Assembly (NCBI GenBank): GCA_016295145.1
Contig: JAEDLR010000039.1
Coordinates: 1-20,025 of the forward strand
DNA length: 20,025 bases
Reading direction: 5' to 3'
From: Oscillospiraceae bacterium
GTDB taxonomy: Bacteria; Bacillota; Clostridia; Oscillospirales; Ruminococcaceae
The notes under the pieces are model-generated. The model searched no databases. It was not told the origin of the DNA and worked only from the letters and a program-made list of their open reading frames with translations. Position numbers and translations under genes: made by a program. This document shows, piece after piece, positions 13,460-20,025 of this stretch (positions within the stretch are counted from its first letter, which is position 1; each line of letters opens with the position of its first letter).

Positions 13460-15388
13460 TTACTTGCTGTCCTTCTTGGGCTTCTTCCTCCAGACAGAGA
13501 ATTTCAGCAGCGTGAGAATAATCAGACCAAATACCACAAGGCTGCCGATATTGACAACAACCTCAGGCAGATTCAGCTTAGCGGAGATATCAATGGCATC
13601 TGCCACGCCGAATACAGCAAGCAATGCAAGCAGGATTCCCACTAAACCTTCGCCGGCAATCATGCCGGAGCAGAACAGAATGCCGTTGTTGACAATCTCT
13701 TTTTTGCAGTTTTCTTCTTTCTTCATTTTGTCGAACACCAGACGAATGATGCCGCCAATGAGGATACAGGCATTCAATTGTACGGGAAGATATACGCCGA
13801 TGGCAAAGGGCAGCACGGGAATACCGATCACCTCAACCAGAACGGCAATAAACACGCCCACAAATACCAGACCCCAAGGCAGTTTGGCACTCATAACGCC
13901 CTCAACGATCATCTTCATGAGCGTTGCCTGCGGTGCGCCCAACTCCGCGGAACCAAAGCCCCATGCGTTATCCAGCAAATAGAGTGTACCGCCGATTGCC
14001 AGAGCAGAAGCCACTACACCGATTATCTCGCCGATCTGCTGCTTTTTGGGCGTAGAACCCAACAGATAGCCGGTTTTCAGGTCCTGCGAAGTATCGCCGG
14101 AAATGGCAGCCACAATGCAGATAATAGAGCCGATAGCGATGGCGGCAGTCATACCTGCTGCACCGTTCATACCGGTTGCTTTCAGAATCAGTGTGGAGAT
14201 GAGCAGCGTGGCAATTGCCATACCCGAAACAGGGTTGTTGCTGCTGCCCACCAGACCCACCATACGGGAGGATACGGCTGCAAAGAAAAATCCGAACACA
14301 ACAATGATAATCGCACCGATCAGATTCACGGGGATTGCCGGAATCAGCCAGATAAGCAGCGTGAGGACTGCAATGACGACCAACACAATCTTCATATTCA
14401 GATCTCGTTCGGTACGAAGCTGCGACTGCCCGCCGCCCTTGCTCATGCCTTTGAGGGCATCTTTGAAGGTACGAACGATCAGAGGCAGTGATTTGATCAG
14501 GCTGATGATACCGCCTGCTGCCAGTGCGCCTGCGCCGATGTAGCGGATGTAATTGCTCCAGATACCGCCAGCACCATCGGCTGCAAAGATCTGTGCGATG
14601 GTATCCTGGGTGCTGGGATAGATGACTGCTTCGCCGCCGAACATGACAATCAGCGGAATGAGCACCAGCCAACTGAGCACACCGCCTGCGAACATATACG
14701 AGGAGATGCGGAAGCCGCAGATATAGCCAACGCTCATAACGGCGGGGTAGATCTGTGTGCCGATCTCGCCTGCAAAGCCCTTGACGCGCAGTGAAATCTC
14801 ACCAGGAACCGCTTTGATGCCGTCAATCACAAACTTGAACAGTGCGGCAAAACCCATGCCTGCAAACACGGTAGATGCGTTGGAACCGCCTTCTTCGCCG
14901 GCAAGCAGCACCTCTGCACAGGCAGTGCCCTCAGGATACGGCAGCACGCCGTGTTCGCGTACAATCAGCGCATTGCGCAGCGGAATCATAAAAAACACGC
15001 CCAGCAGACCGCCGATGGCGGCAATCAGGGTGATTTCAATGATGCCGGGCTTTTCCATGTTCATGGAATCATCGGCAGCCCAGAGAAACAGTGCCGGAAT
15101 GGTAAAAATCGCACCTGCCGCAACGGATTCGCCTGCCGAGCCGATGGTCTGCACAATATTGCTTTCGAGAATCGAGTTCTTCTTCATAATCACTCGAATC
15201 ACACCCATTGCAATGACCGCTGCCGGAATGGATGCGGATACGGTCATACCCACACGCAAGCCCAGATAGGCGTTGGCCGCGCCGAACACCACAGCCAGCA
15301 GTACACCCATGATGATGGATGTGACCGTAAGTTCCGGCGTTACCTTTGACGCAGGAACATACGGCTTAAATTCTGTTTGTTTGTCCAT
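13460..15388 (-). CDS. OPT-family oligopeptide transporter
   Basis: A 642-residue, highly hydrophobic protein with some 14 or more membrane segments. The family signature PYPEGTACAEVLLAG is present in the first third, with further conserved Gly/Pro-rich helices (GNSNNPVSGM-like: GSSNNPVSG; GDTSQDLKTGYLLG). Bacterial OPT proteins import oligopeptides or metal-chelate compounds with the proton gradient. The start ATG 15388 has SD GGAGGT; the longer in-frame start at 15457 lies in the promoter. Downstream is a pqqD-like gene (2 bases apart), and upstream in the same direction is a PepD-type dipeptidase. This context favours peptide uptake followed by hydrolysis. Confidence 0.92.
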   Translation of the reverse strand: MDKQTEFKPYVPASKVTPELTVTSIIMGVLLAVVFGAANAYLGLRVGMTVSASIPAAVIAMGVIRVIMKKNSILESNIVQTIGSAGESVAAGAIFTIPALFLWAADDSMNMEKPGIIEITLIAAIGGLLGVFFMIPLRNALIVREHGVLPYPEGTACAEVLLAGEEGGSNASTVFAGMGFAALFKFVIDGIKAVPGEISLRVKGFAGEIGTQIYPAVMSVGYICGFRISSYMFAGGVLSWLVLIPLIVMFGGEAVIYPSTQDTIAQIFAADGAGGIWSNYIRYIGAGALAAGGIISLIKSLPLIVRTFKDALKGMSKGGGQSQLRTERDLNMKIVLVVIAVLTLLIWLIPAIPVNLIGAIIIVVFGFFFAAVSSRMVGLVGSSNNPVSGMAIATLLISTLILKATGMNGAAGMTAAIAIGSIICIVAAISGDTSQDLKTGYLLGSTPKKQQIGEIIGVVASALAIGGTLYLLDNAWGFGSAELGAPQATLMKMIVEGVMSAKLPWGLVFVGVFIAVLVEVIGIPVLPFAIGVYLPVQLNACILIGGIIRLVFDKMKKEENCKKEIVNNGILFCSGMIAGEGLVGILLALLAVFGVADAIDISAKLNLPEVVVNIGSLVVFGLIILTLLKFSVWRKKPKKDSK

Positions 15389-15406
15389 GCTTACCTCCAA
15401 ATCGTC

Positions 15407-15433
15407 ATAATGACAGAATAATGCTGTCATTAT
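15407..15433. promoter_or_regulatory. Perfect inverted repeat over the OPT promoter (candidate operator)
   Basis: ATAATGACAG (15407-15416) and CTGTCATTAT (15424-15433) form a perfect 10-bp inverted repeat with a 7-base centre. One arm covers most of the -10 box and the other lies just downstream of the start. The geometry is typical of a dimeric repressor site; in RNA it could also form a 5' hairpin. The regulator is not identifiable. Confidence 0.6.
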
Positions 15434-15457
15434 ACCATATTTCGCCGTAAAATGCAA
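15429..15457 (-). promoter_or_regulatory. Promoter of the OPT-pqqD operon
   Basis: On the minus strand TTGCAT (15452-15457), a 17-base spacer and a perfect TATAAT (15429-15434) with upstream TG (extended -10). It lies 29 bases or less from the pepD stop. No terminator separates pepD from it, so read-through from pepD is likely too. Confidence 0.88.
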
Positions 15458-15485
15458 CTATTTTTTTCGCCTTTGCATCGGTTTT

Positions 15486-16931
15486 TTATTTACAACGCTT
15501 CAGGATCTCCTTGAGATACGCCCATACACGGCCGACAGATGCCACATCCAGCCGTTCAGCAGGGGTATGGATATCCAGAATATTCGGACCGATGGAAATA
15601 ATATCTGCGCCCGCGATCTTTTCAGCCAGCAAACCGCATTCCAAGCCTGCATGGATGGCAGAAACCTGTGGCTCTTTGCCGTATTGTTCCCTGTAAACCG
15701 CTACCATCAGCGCACGCAGTGCAGAATCTTCGCGGTACTCCCATGCAGGATAGCCCGCGTCGTGGGCAGGGGCGCCGCCAAAATCCCGGATGCATGCCTC
15801 AATTTCCGCCTGCAGTGCGTCTTTTTCATCCATGGCGTTGCTGCGAATCAGAAACTGTACCGAGCACTTTTCTGCATCGGATGTGAGTACGCCCAGATTC
15901 AGGGAAGTCTGTACCATGCCTTCCATCTGAGGGTGCATACGGATCACGCCGCTTTTTGCATCTGCCAGAAAATGCAGCAGCGTTTTTGTACTGTGGGCAG
16001 TGTATGCCCAGTCGGGCAATGGGGCGGGCGATACGCTGAAAGTCGCCTGTGGATCGGTGGCACCGTGGTGTTGGGAGAACCATGCGGCAAATTCCGCGAC
16101 AACGGTTTGCAACTGTACAAGTGTATCCGTGGGGGTGACAATGACCGCCTCTGCCGCCTTGGGGATAACATTTGCCTTTCCGCCGCCATGGGGCGCATAT
16201 ACGCTGAAATCCAGTTTGTCCTTGATGCTTTGCAGCAGCTTGCCCAGTACCTTGATGCCGTTTTGTCTGCCGTGGTGAATATCCGCCCCTGAATGACCAC
16301 CGGTCATTTCACCCACTGCGATGTGATAGGCAAAGCCCTTTGCCGCTTCCGTCTGCATCGGGATATCGCCCATTACCGTGACACCGCCTGCGCAGCTTAC
16401 CGTGAGAATGCCCTCCTCCTCGGAGTCGATATTGATGATCTTCTTTCCCGATACCATTGTACCGTCAAAATCCATTGCGCCGTACATACCGGTTTCCTCA
16501 TCCCGGGTAATGACGGCTTCGATGGGTGGATGGGGGATCTCATCGCTATCCAGCAGTGCAAAAATATACGCCAGCGCGATGCCGTCATCTCCGCCCAGTG
16601 TTGTGGAATCAGCCCATACAAACTTGCCGTCCGTGCAGAGGTCAAGCCCCTCTGTGGTCATATCCTTGGTGCAGTCGGGCGTTTTTTCGCAGACCATGTC
16701 CATGTGCCCCTGCAAAATGACCGGTTCGCTGTTTTCATAGCCTGCCGTGCCATTTGCATAAATGATGACATTTCCGGCACTGTCAAGCACTGCTTTCAGA
16801 CCGTGCTGTTTTGCGTACTCCATGCACCATGCCGCAATTTGTTTGGTGTTGCCGGAGCCATGGGGTATTTTGGCGATTTCCTCAAAATAGTGGAATACCT
16901 TTTGCGGCTCCAGATGTTCTAAAATGCCCAT
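15486..16931 (-). CDS. pepD: Aminoacyl-histidine dipeptidase, M20C family (PepD)
   Basis: A 481-residue cytoplasmic metallopeptidase of usual PepD length. Metal and catalytic residues are all visible: H76 and D78 in GHMDMV, bridging D115 in LGGDDG, E145-E146 in RDEETG, D169 in NIDSEE, and H455 in DIHTPAERLD. Family members use two zinc ions to split Xaa-His and other dipeptides. The start ATG 16931 was chosen because the predicted transcript begins near 16976, which excludes the longer in-frame starts; a moderate SD (AAGGA) precedes it. It lies directly upstream of the OPT transporter and shares a promoter block with it, suggesting a peptide-use unit. Confidence 0.92.
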   Translation of the reverse strand: MGILEHLEPQKVFHYFEEIAKIPHGSGNTKQIAAWCMEYAKQHGLKAVLDSAGNVIIYANGTAGYENSEPVILQGHMDMVCEKTPDCTKDMTTEGLDLCTDGKFVWADSTTLGGDDGIALAYIFALLDSDEIPHPPIEAVITRDEETGMYGAMDFDGTMVSGKKIINIDSEEEGILTVSCAGGVTVMGDIPMQTEAAKGFAYHIAVGEMTGGHSGADIHHGRQNGIKVLGKLLQSIKDKLDFSVYAPHGGGKANVIPKAAEAVIVTPTDTLVQLQTVVAEFAAWFSQHHGATDPQATFSVSPAPLPDWAYTAHSTKTLLHFLADAKSGVIRMHPQMEGMVQTSLNLGVLTSDAEKCSVQFLIRSNAMDEKDALQAEIEACIRDFGGAPAHDAGYPAWEYREDSALRALMVAVYREQYGKEPQVSAIHAGLECGLLAEKIAGADIISIGPNILDIHTPAERLDVASVGRVWAYLKEILKRCK

Positions 16932-16947
16932 TGTTTCCTTCCATTCT

Positions 16948-16965
16948 GCAGAGGTATTCCTCTGC
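16948..16965 (-). promoter_or_regulatory. Small hairpin in the pepD leader
   Basis: A perfect 7-bp palindrome GCAGAGG-TATT-CCTCTGC lies in the predicted 45-base leader, 17 bases upstream of the start codon and close to the SD. It could be an RNA hairpin or a protein site. Confidence 0.5.
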
Positions 16966-16982
16966 CGTGATTTCATACTTCT

Positions 16983-17011
16983 ATTATACACGATTATGCA
17001 ATAAAATGCAA
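16983..17011 (-). promoter_or_regulatory. Promoter of pepD
   Basis: On the minus strand TTGCAT (17006-17011), 17 bases, and TATAAT (16983-16988). A second TTGCAT copy lies 10 bases downstream inside the spacer (16996-17001). The 10-base block TTGCATTTTA is identical to that at the OPT promoter. Confidence 0.88.
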
Positions 17012-17040
17012 GTATCGCTCTCCGATTCCGTATATTTGCC

Positions 17041-17073
17041 AAAAAACGCGAAAAGCTGCAAACTTTCCGCGTT
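17041..17073 (-). terminator. Terminator of the SIMPL-GNAT operon
   Basis: On the minus strand AACGCGGAAAG pairs with CTTTTCGCGTT (one G-U, 7-base loop), followed by a T run (17041-17046). It starts 5 bases after the GNAT gene stop. A T5 run on the other side could make it bidirectional. Confidence 0.85.
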
Positions 17074-17077
17074 TTTG

Positions 17078-17593
17078 TTACTCTTTTGTGATGGCGTAGC
17101 AGCGAATTTCGCAAAGCTCGTTGCTGTCAAACTTAGGCGGTGTCATCCCATTGTGCAGATAACGCATACCGCATTTTTCCATCACTCTGCCCGATGCAGG
17201 GTTTTCCACATGATGTACTGCGGTGACGGTTCGGAATCCGCAGGCAAACAGGTGGTTGATCACTGCTTTGACTGCTTCGCTCATCAATCCCCTGCTCCAG
17301 TATTTCTTCGCCAACAGGTAGCCGATCTCGCAGGTATCAGCGCTGGGAATACCCACCACATCCACCGAGCCAATGACTTCATCGCTGCCGTTTACCGTGA
17401 TCGCCCATGCAAATTCCTTCCCGATGCACGTTTGCAAAAAAGCCCGTGTTTCCGCAATATCCGTGTGGGGATGCCACCTGCAAAAGCGTGCAACGTCTGC
17501 ATCCTGCGTCCAGTTTCGAAACATGGCATCGGCATCCTCCATGCAAAAGGGGCGCAGCGTCAGACGGTCTGTGTGCAGAATCTGCGTGCTCAT
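17078..17593 (-). CDS. GNAT-family N-acetyltransferase (RimJ/RimL type)
   Basis: A 171-residue protein. The N-terminus (ILHTDRLTLRPFCMEDADAMFRNW) is the hallmark of RimJ/RimL-like acetyltransferases. The acetyl-CoA region appears as EIGYLLAKKYWSRGLMSEAV, and the last part HHVENPASGRVMEKCGM is the conserved Asn/Ser motif B. Such enzymes transfer acetyl from acetyl-CoA to protein N-termini or small amines; the substrate here is unknown. ATG 17593 overlaps the stop of the preceding gene as ATGA and has a GGAG SD; the alternative ATG four codons upstream lacks one. Confidence 0.88.
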   Translation of the reverse strand: MSTQILHTDRLTLRPFCMEDADAMFRNWTQDADVARFCRWHPHTDIAETRAFLQTCIGKEFAWAITVNGSDEVIGSVDVVGIPSADTCEIGYLLAKKYWSRGLMSEAVKAVINHLFACGFRTVTAVHHVENPASGRVMEKCGMRYLHNGMTPPKFDSNELCEIRCYAITKE

Positions 17594-18252
17594 ATGATGC
17601 TCCATTCAATGGTCACGGTGTCGGTTACTTCAATCTCGTCAGGGTCGATATCCATGGCAACCTCAGCGGAATCTGCCACTGCTGCCATGCACTTCATGGT
17701 GCCGGGGGAAACGCGCTGTGTGGTCAATGCGATTTCACCGAATGTATAATCAATGGTGATGATGTTGCCAAGGATCAGCCCTGCTGCCTGTGCAAGAACC
17801 TTGGCTTTTTCAGTGGCATCGGCAACCGCATTGCCCAGCAAACGATTCTTTGCAGCCTCGGTATCACGCACAGTATGCACGATATCCAGTTCCGGTTGCA
17901 GCTTGGCAGCGGCTATGGCAGAAAGCACCTTGCCGAGCATGGCGTTGTCGGCATCCATTTCCAGTTTCAGGTGATGCTCAAACCGATAACCGACAAAACG
18001 CTGCTTCCAGTTGTTCTGCTCATCGTGATAACTTTCATATTGGGGTTCGATCCCGAAAGAGCGTGTTTTCACATCACTTTTAGCAAATCCCAGTGCAGCA
18101 AGGCTCTCCTTGAGGGTGTTGGTTTCTGTTGCGGAAACCGTCATTGCCTGTTCATAATCGCGATCTGTGCCGCTAAGCGTCAGATTCAGCAGTATCATAT
18201 CGGGTTTCAGTGCGATCTTTCCTTTTCCTGTTACACGAATTGAACGTCCCAT
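17590..18252 (-). CDS. SIMPL-domain (DUF541) protein
   Basis: A 220-residue protein with the family's start VTGKGKIALKPDMILLNLTLSG, the mid segment GFAKSDVKTRSFGIEPQYE, and the late AVADATEKAKVLAQAAGLILGNI followed by a C-terminal strand. DUF541/SIMPL proteins are generally exported or membrane-linked with poorly known function; this copy shows no signal peptide or membrane helix and should be cytoplasmic. SD GGAGGT precedes ATG 18252. It is the first gene of a two-gene operon with the GNAT enzyme. Confidence 0.85.
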   Translation of the reverse strand: MGRSIRVTGKGKIALKPDMILLNLTLSGTDRDYEQAMTVSATETNTLKESLAALGFAKSDVKTRSFGIEPQYESYHDEQNNWKQRFVGYRFEHHLKLEMDADNAMLGKVLSAIAAAKLQPELDIVHTVRDTEAAKNRLLGNAVADATEKAKVLAQAAGLILGNIITIDYTFGEIALTTQRVSPGTMKCMAAVADSAEVAMDIDPDEIEVTDTVTIEWSII

Positions 18253-18303
18253 GGTTAGTTACCTCCGTTTTTCATTTTGGTGGCTATAACTGCCGTCGCC
18301 CTG

Positions 18304-18332
18304 ATTATAGCATACCGCCCTGAAAAAGTCAA
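18304..18332 (-). promoter_or_regulatory. Strong promoter of the SIMPL-GNAT operon
   Basis: On the minus strand TTGACT (18327-18332), 17 bases, TATAAT (18304-18309), with TG one base before the -10 (extended -10). One mismatch to consensus in total. Confidence 0.92.
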
Positions 18333-18387
18333 CCATGGCAAGCCCCCTTCCGGTCAAGCATATGCTGCATCTTTCTCATAAAGACTA

Positions 18388-18416
18388 TTGATTTTTTTAA
18401 AAAAAACGAGTATACT
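18388..18416 (+). promoter_or_regulatory. Promoter facing the right-end genes
   Basis: TTGATT (18388-18393), a 17-base T/A-tract spacer and TATACT (18411-18416). It predicts a start near 18423 and a leader of about 210 bases before the membrane protein gene at 18636. The interval 18333-18387, back to the divergent SIMPL promoter, holds nothing recognisable. Confidence 0.7.
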
Positions 18417-18507
18417 GTAGTTATGAATGGTCGTTGCAGCATCAGCAGGACCGATCGCATGGGCATGATACAACTGAAAGTGAAGGAAACAAAGGCGCAC
18501 AGATCCG

Positions 18508-18618
18508 ATGCCGCACCTTGGTATCCTTCCCATCGTTCTGCCTCTGGTGGCGGTGATTTTGTCCGTACTTGTGTGCGGATTACCCATTGTTATGCGTCGT
18601 TTGATAGATTGTGTTTAG
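18508..18618 (+). CDS. Possible 36-residue single-span membrane peptide
   Basis: ATG 18508 to TAG 18618 encodes a peptide with an unbroken hydrophobic centre (PIVLPLVAVILSVLVCGLP) and a positive C-terminal flank (MRRLI). It lies in the long leader of the downstream membrane protein gene, 17 bases before it. No good SD is seen and the start may be wrong. It could be a small membrane protein, a regulatory leader peptide, or the remnant of a lost gene. The overlapping in-frame extension of the next gene is not protein-like. Confidence 0.3.
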   Translation: MPHLGILPIVLPLVAVILSVLVCGLPIVMRRLIDCV

Positions 18619-18635
18619 AAACACGGGAGCAAAAA

Positions 18636-19121
18636 ATGAAGAATAAAATACTCAATCCTGTCAGTATGTTTGTCATTGGTTTGCTGCTGGGTGTGGCAAG
18701 TCGGCTCTTTGATATCTACACCGAGAATCTGGGCAATATCTTTTCGCAAATGGCGATATGGATACTGTTCGGCGTTTTGATTTCCATATACAGCAAGTCA
18801 AAAGCCAAAGCCATGATGAATATTCTTCCTTTTTGTATTGGTATGCTGATAACCTATTACTTTGTAGCCTTTCTCTCAAAGGGTGTTTATTCCACCATCT
18901 TTATCATCAGCTGGACGGTATTTGCCCTATTTTCCCCCATAATGGCATATTTTACCTGGATGACCAAAGAAAAAGGGATCTTTCCGAAGATCATCAGCAT
19001 CGGTATTCTCGCGGTATCTTTCTTATCAAGCGCCGTTTTATTTGACCGGATCCGGTTTTATGACATCATCATAAACGGCATTATGGCATACTTTTTGTTT
19101 GTGAAAAAGATAGAGAGATAG
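18636..19121 (+). CDS. Unrecognised six-helix membrane protein
   Basis: A 161-residue protein starting at ATG 18636 with SD GGGAG. Hydrophobic segments at about 9-24, 36-53, 61-80, 85-108, 118-137 and 142-156, separated by short basic loops (SKSKAKA, TKEKG), indicate six membrane passes and little soluble mass. No family motif was recognised. The reading frame is open further upstream to 18423, but those 71 residues lack an SD and look non-coding. Base composition is more AT-rich than the left genes, suggesting transfer or weak constraint. Confidence 0.7.
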   Translation: MKNKILNPVSMFVIGLLLGVASRLFDIYTENLGNIFSQMAIWILFGVLISIYSKSKAKAMMNILPFCIGMLITYYFVAFLSKGVYSTIFIISWTVFALFSPIMAYFTWMTKEKGIFPKIISIGILAVSFLSSAVLFDRIRFYDIIINGIMAYFLFVKKIER

Positions 19122-19186
19122 AATGTTACAGGATGGATTCCATAACAAGGACACAACGGTTTCATGCAAAATCATGACTGCAAAGA

Positions 19187-19405
19187 ATGGAGGGACTTGT
19201 CATAATTGAAGTGAGAGCGAGAATTATTTCTCAAGAGAAAGGACTTTATAAAATCATATATGAGGGGCAGGAAAACTGGGCAGAGGTATCCGGCAAATAC
19301 AGATATGAGGCAACGACAGCATCCGATTTTCCGGCGGTTGGCGATTATGTTGTGGCGAGCTGGCCCACTGACGGCAGCCGTTCGATGATACCATGCGCAA
19401 AATAA
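19187..19405 (+). pseudogene. Truncated N-terminal fragment of RsgA-type ribosome GTPase
   Basis: The 72-codon frame matches the N-terminal OB-fold of RsgA/YjeQ (ARIISQEKGLYKIIYEGQ, then the WAEVSGKYRYEA segment and FPAVGDYVVASWP), a 30S-subunit assembly GTPase of about 290-350 residues. It stops after DGSRSMI plus four unrelated residues, so the GTPase and zinc domains are missing. The likely original start, 7 bases after SD GGAGGG, is now ATA (19202) rather than ATG; the only in-frame ATG lies within the SD itself. Both changes point to a dead gene copy. Confidence 0.8.
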
Positions 19406-19464
19406 ACACGCCTATGATACCCGAAGAAGTGTATGCTCAGATTGTAAATGGAAACACACAATAA
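19393..19464 (+). pseudogene. Possible C-terminal remnant of a second gene
   Basis: In a different frame overlapping the end of the RsgA fragment, a short protein-like stretch (MRKINTPMIPEEVYAQIVNG) ends at TAA 19464. The frame opens only at 19372. It may be the tail of another gene joined to the RsgA fragment by deletion. The parent family is not recognised. Confidence 0.25.
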
Positions 19465-19482
19465 AAACGGGGAATACCATTC

Positions 19483-20025
19483 ATGAAGCACTTAATCATA
19501 TACATACATGGCAAAGGCGGAAATGCGGAGGAAGCAAACCACTACCGTTCTCTGTTTCCTGAAAGTGATGTAGTTGGTTTTGACTACATATCGCAAAATC
19601 CATGGGAAGCAAAAAATGAATTTCCATGTTTATTTGATTCCTGCAGCAAGGCTTATGATGCGGTCTATTTAATCGCAAACAGTATCGGCGCGTTCTTTGC
19701 GATGAGTGCCCTTGCCGGAAAAAACATCACCAAGGCATTGTTGATTTCTCCCATTGTGAATATGGAGAAACTGATTACCGATATGATGCTGTGGTCTGAT
19801 GTGACAGAGGATGCGCTGAAAAGCAAAAAAGAAATTCCCACGGCGTTTGGCGAAACCTTGTTTTGGGATTATCTGTGCTATGTACGCAAGCATCCGATCC
19901 AATGGAACATCCCCACCTGCATTCTGTATGGCGAAAAGGATCATCTGACCTCGAAAGAAACCATATCCGAATTTGCGGAAAAACAAGGCGCAGACCTTAC
20001 CGTAATGGAGGACGGTGAGCACTGG
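19483..20025 (+). CDS. Alpha/beta hydrolase, 3' end beyond the window
   Basis: 181 codons are visible from ATG 19483 (weak SD GGGGA). The fold is recognised from the early strand and oxyanion loop LIIYIHGKGGNAEE, the nucleophile elbow IANSIGAFFAMSAL (serine about residue 68), the acid YGEKDHLT, and EHW at the window edge as probable catalytic histidine. The elbow is A-N-S-I-G rather than the usual GxSxG. It resembles small RBBP9/YdeN-like hydrolases and lacks a signal peptide, so a cytoplasmic esterase or peptidase-like role is likely. The substrate is unknown. Confidence 0.8.
   Translation, partial: MKHLIIYIHGKGGNAEEANHYRSLFPESDVVGFDYISQNPWEAKNEFPCLFDSCSKAYDAVYLIANSIGAFFAMSALAGKNITKALLISPIVNMEKLITDMMLWSDVTEDALKSKKEIPTAFGETLFWDYLCYVRKHPIQWNIPTCILYGEKDHLTSKETISEFAEKQGADLTVMEDGEHW

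Noticed and set aside
13778..14491. Plus-strand open frame of 237 codons opposite the OPT gene
   Set aside because: Shadow ORF; His/Asn/Gln-rich translation typical of the complement of a membrane protein gene.
16932..17114. N-terminal extension of PepD to 17114
   Set aside because: It would cross a perfect TATAAT promoter and a terminator, and the added residues are unlike any PepD N-terminus.
18423..18635. In-frame N-terminal extension of the six-helix membrane protein
   Set aside because: It starts on the predicted transcription start without SD, and the 71 residues are Arg/His/Cys-rich and non-protein-like.

Overview
The window reads as a moderately GC-rich Firmicute chromosome segment. 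A secreted family PL1 pectate lyase ends in a threonine-only linker and a type I dockerin, which points to a cellulosome-forming Ruminococcus-like gut or rumen clostridium. Strong SD sequences (GGAGG), sigma-A-type promoters with 17-base spacers, and a YerC/YecD-type TrpR-related regulator fit this. The species assignment is inference; no 16S or other marker is present.

Left part (1-4950, all minus strand): a tRNA-Val(TAC) cut by the window edge, with a perfect consensus promoter and a hairpin at the start of its precursor. Next is a tightly overlapping three-gene operon (TrpR-like YerC, a SAM methyltransferase, the redox chaperone Hsp33). Then comes the large pectate lyase gene, with its own promoter, a roughly 140-base leader holding two strong hairpins, and a terminator.

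Middle (5100-13100, plus strand): a four-gene cassette of ECF sigma factor, membrane-anchored probable anti-sigma with a large extracytoplasmic propeller-like domain, ABC ATPase, and a 674-residue permease that looks internally duplicated. It reads as a self-contained envelope sensing and export module. After a strong terminator comes a P1B copper ATPase whose last 70 codons form a CopZ-like metal-binding domain with its own in-frame SD and ATG. One operon may therefore make both pump and chaperone.

Right-middle (13100-18330, minus strand): a peptide-use block of a PepD-type dipeptidase followed by an OPT-family transporter and a PqqD-like protein. The pepD and OPT promoters share a 10-base block around the -35 box, and the OPT promoter carries a perfect 10-bp inverted repeat over its -10. 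A second operon (SIMPL/DUF541 protein plus GNAT acetyltransferase, ATGA overlap) has a near-consensus promoter and a terminator.

Right end (18330-20025, plus strand): a visibly more AT-rich, less orderly stretch. It has a promoter, a possible 36-residue membrane peptide, an unrecognised six-helix membrane protein, a broken N-terminal piece of the GTPase RsgA, and an alpha/beta hydrolase that runs off the window. It looks like a small accessory region with gene decay.
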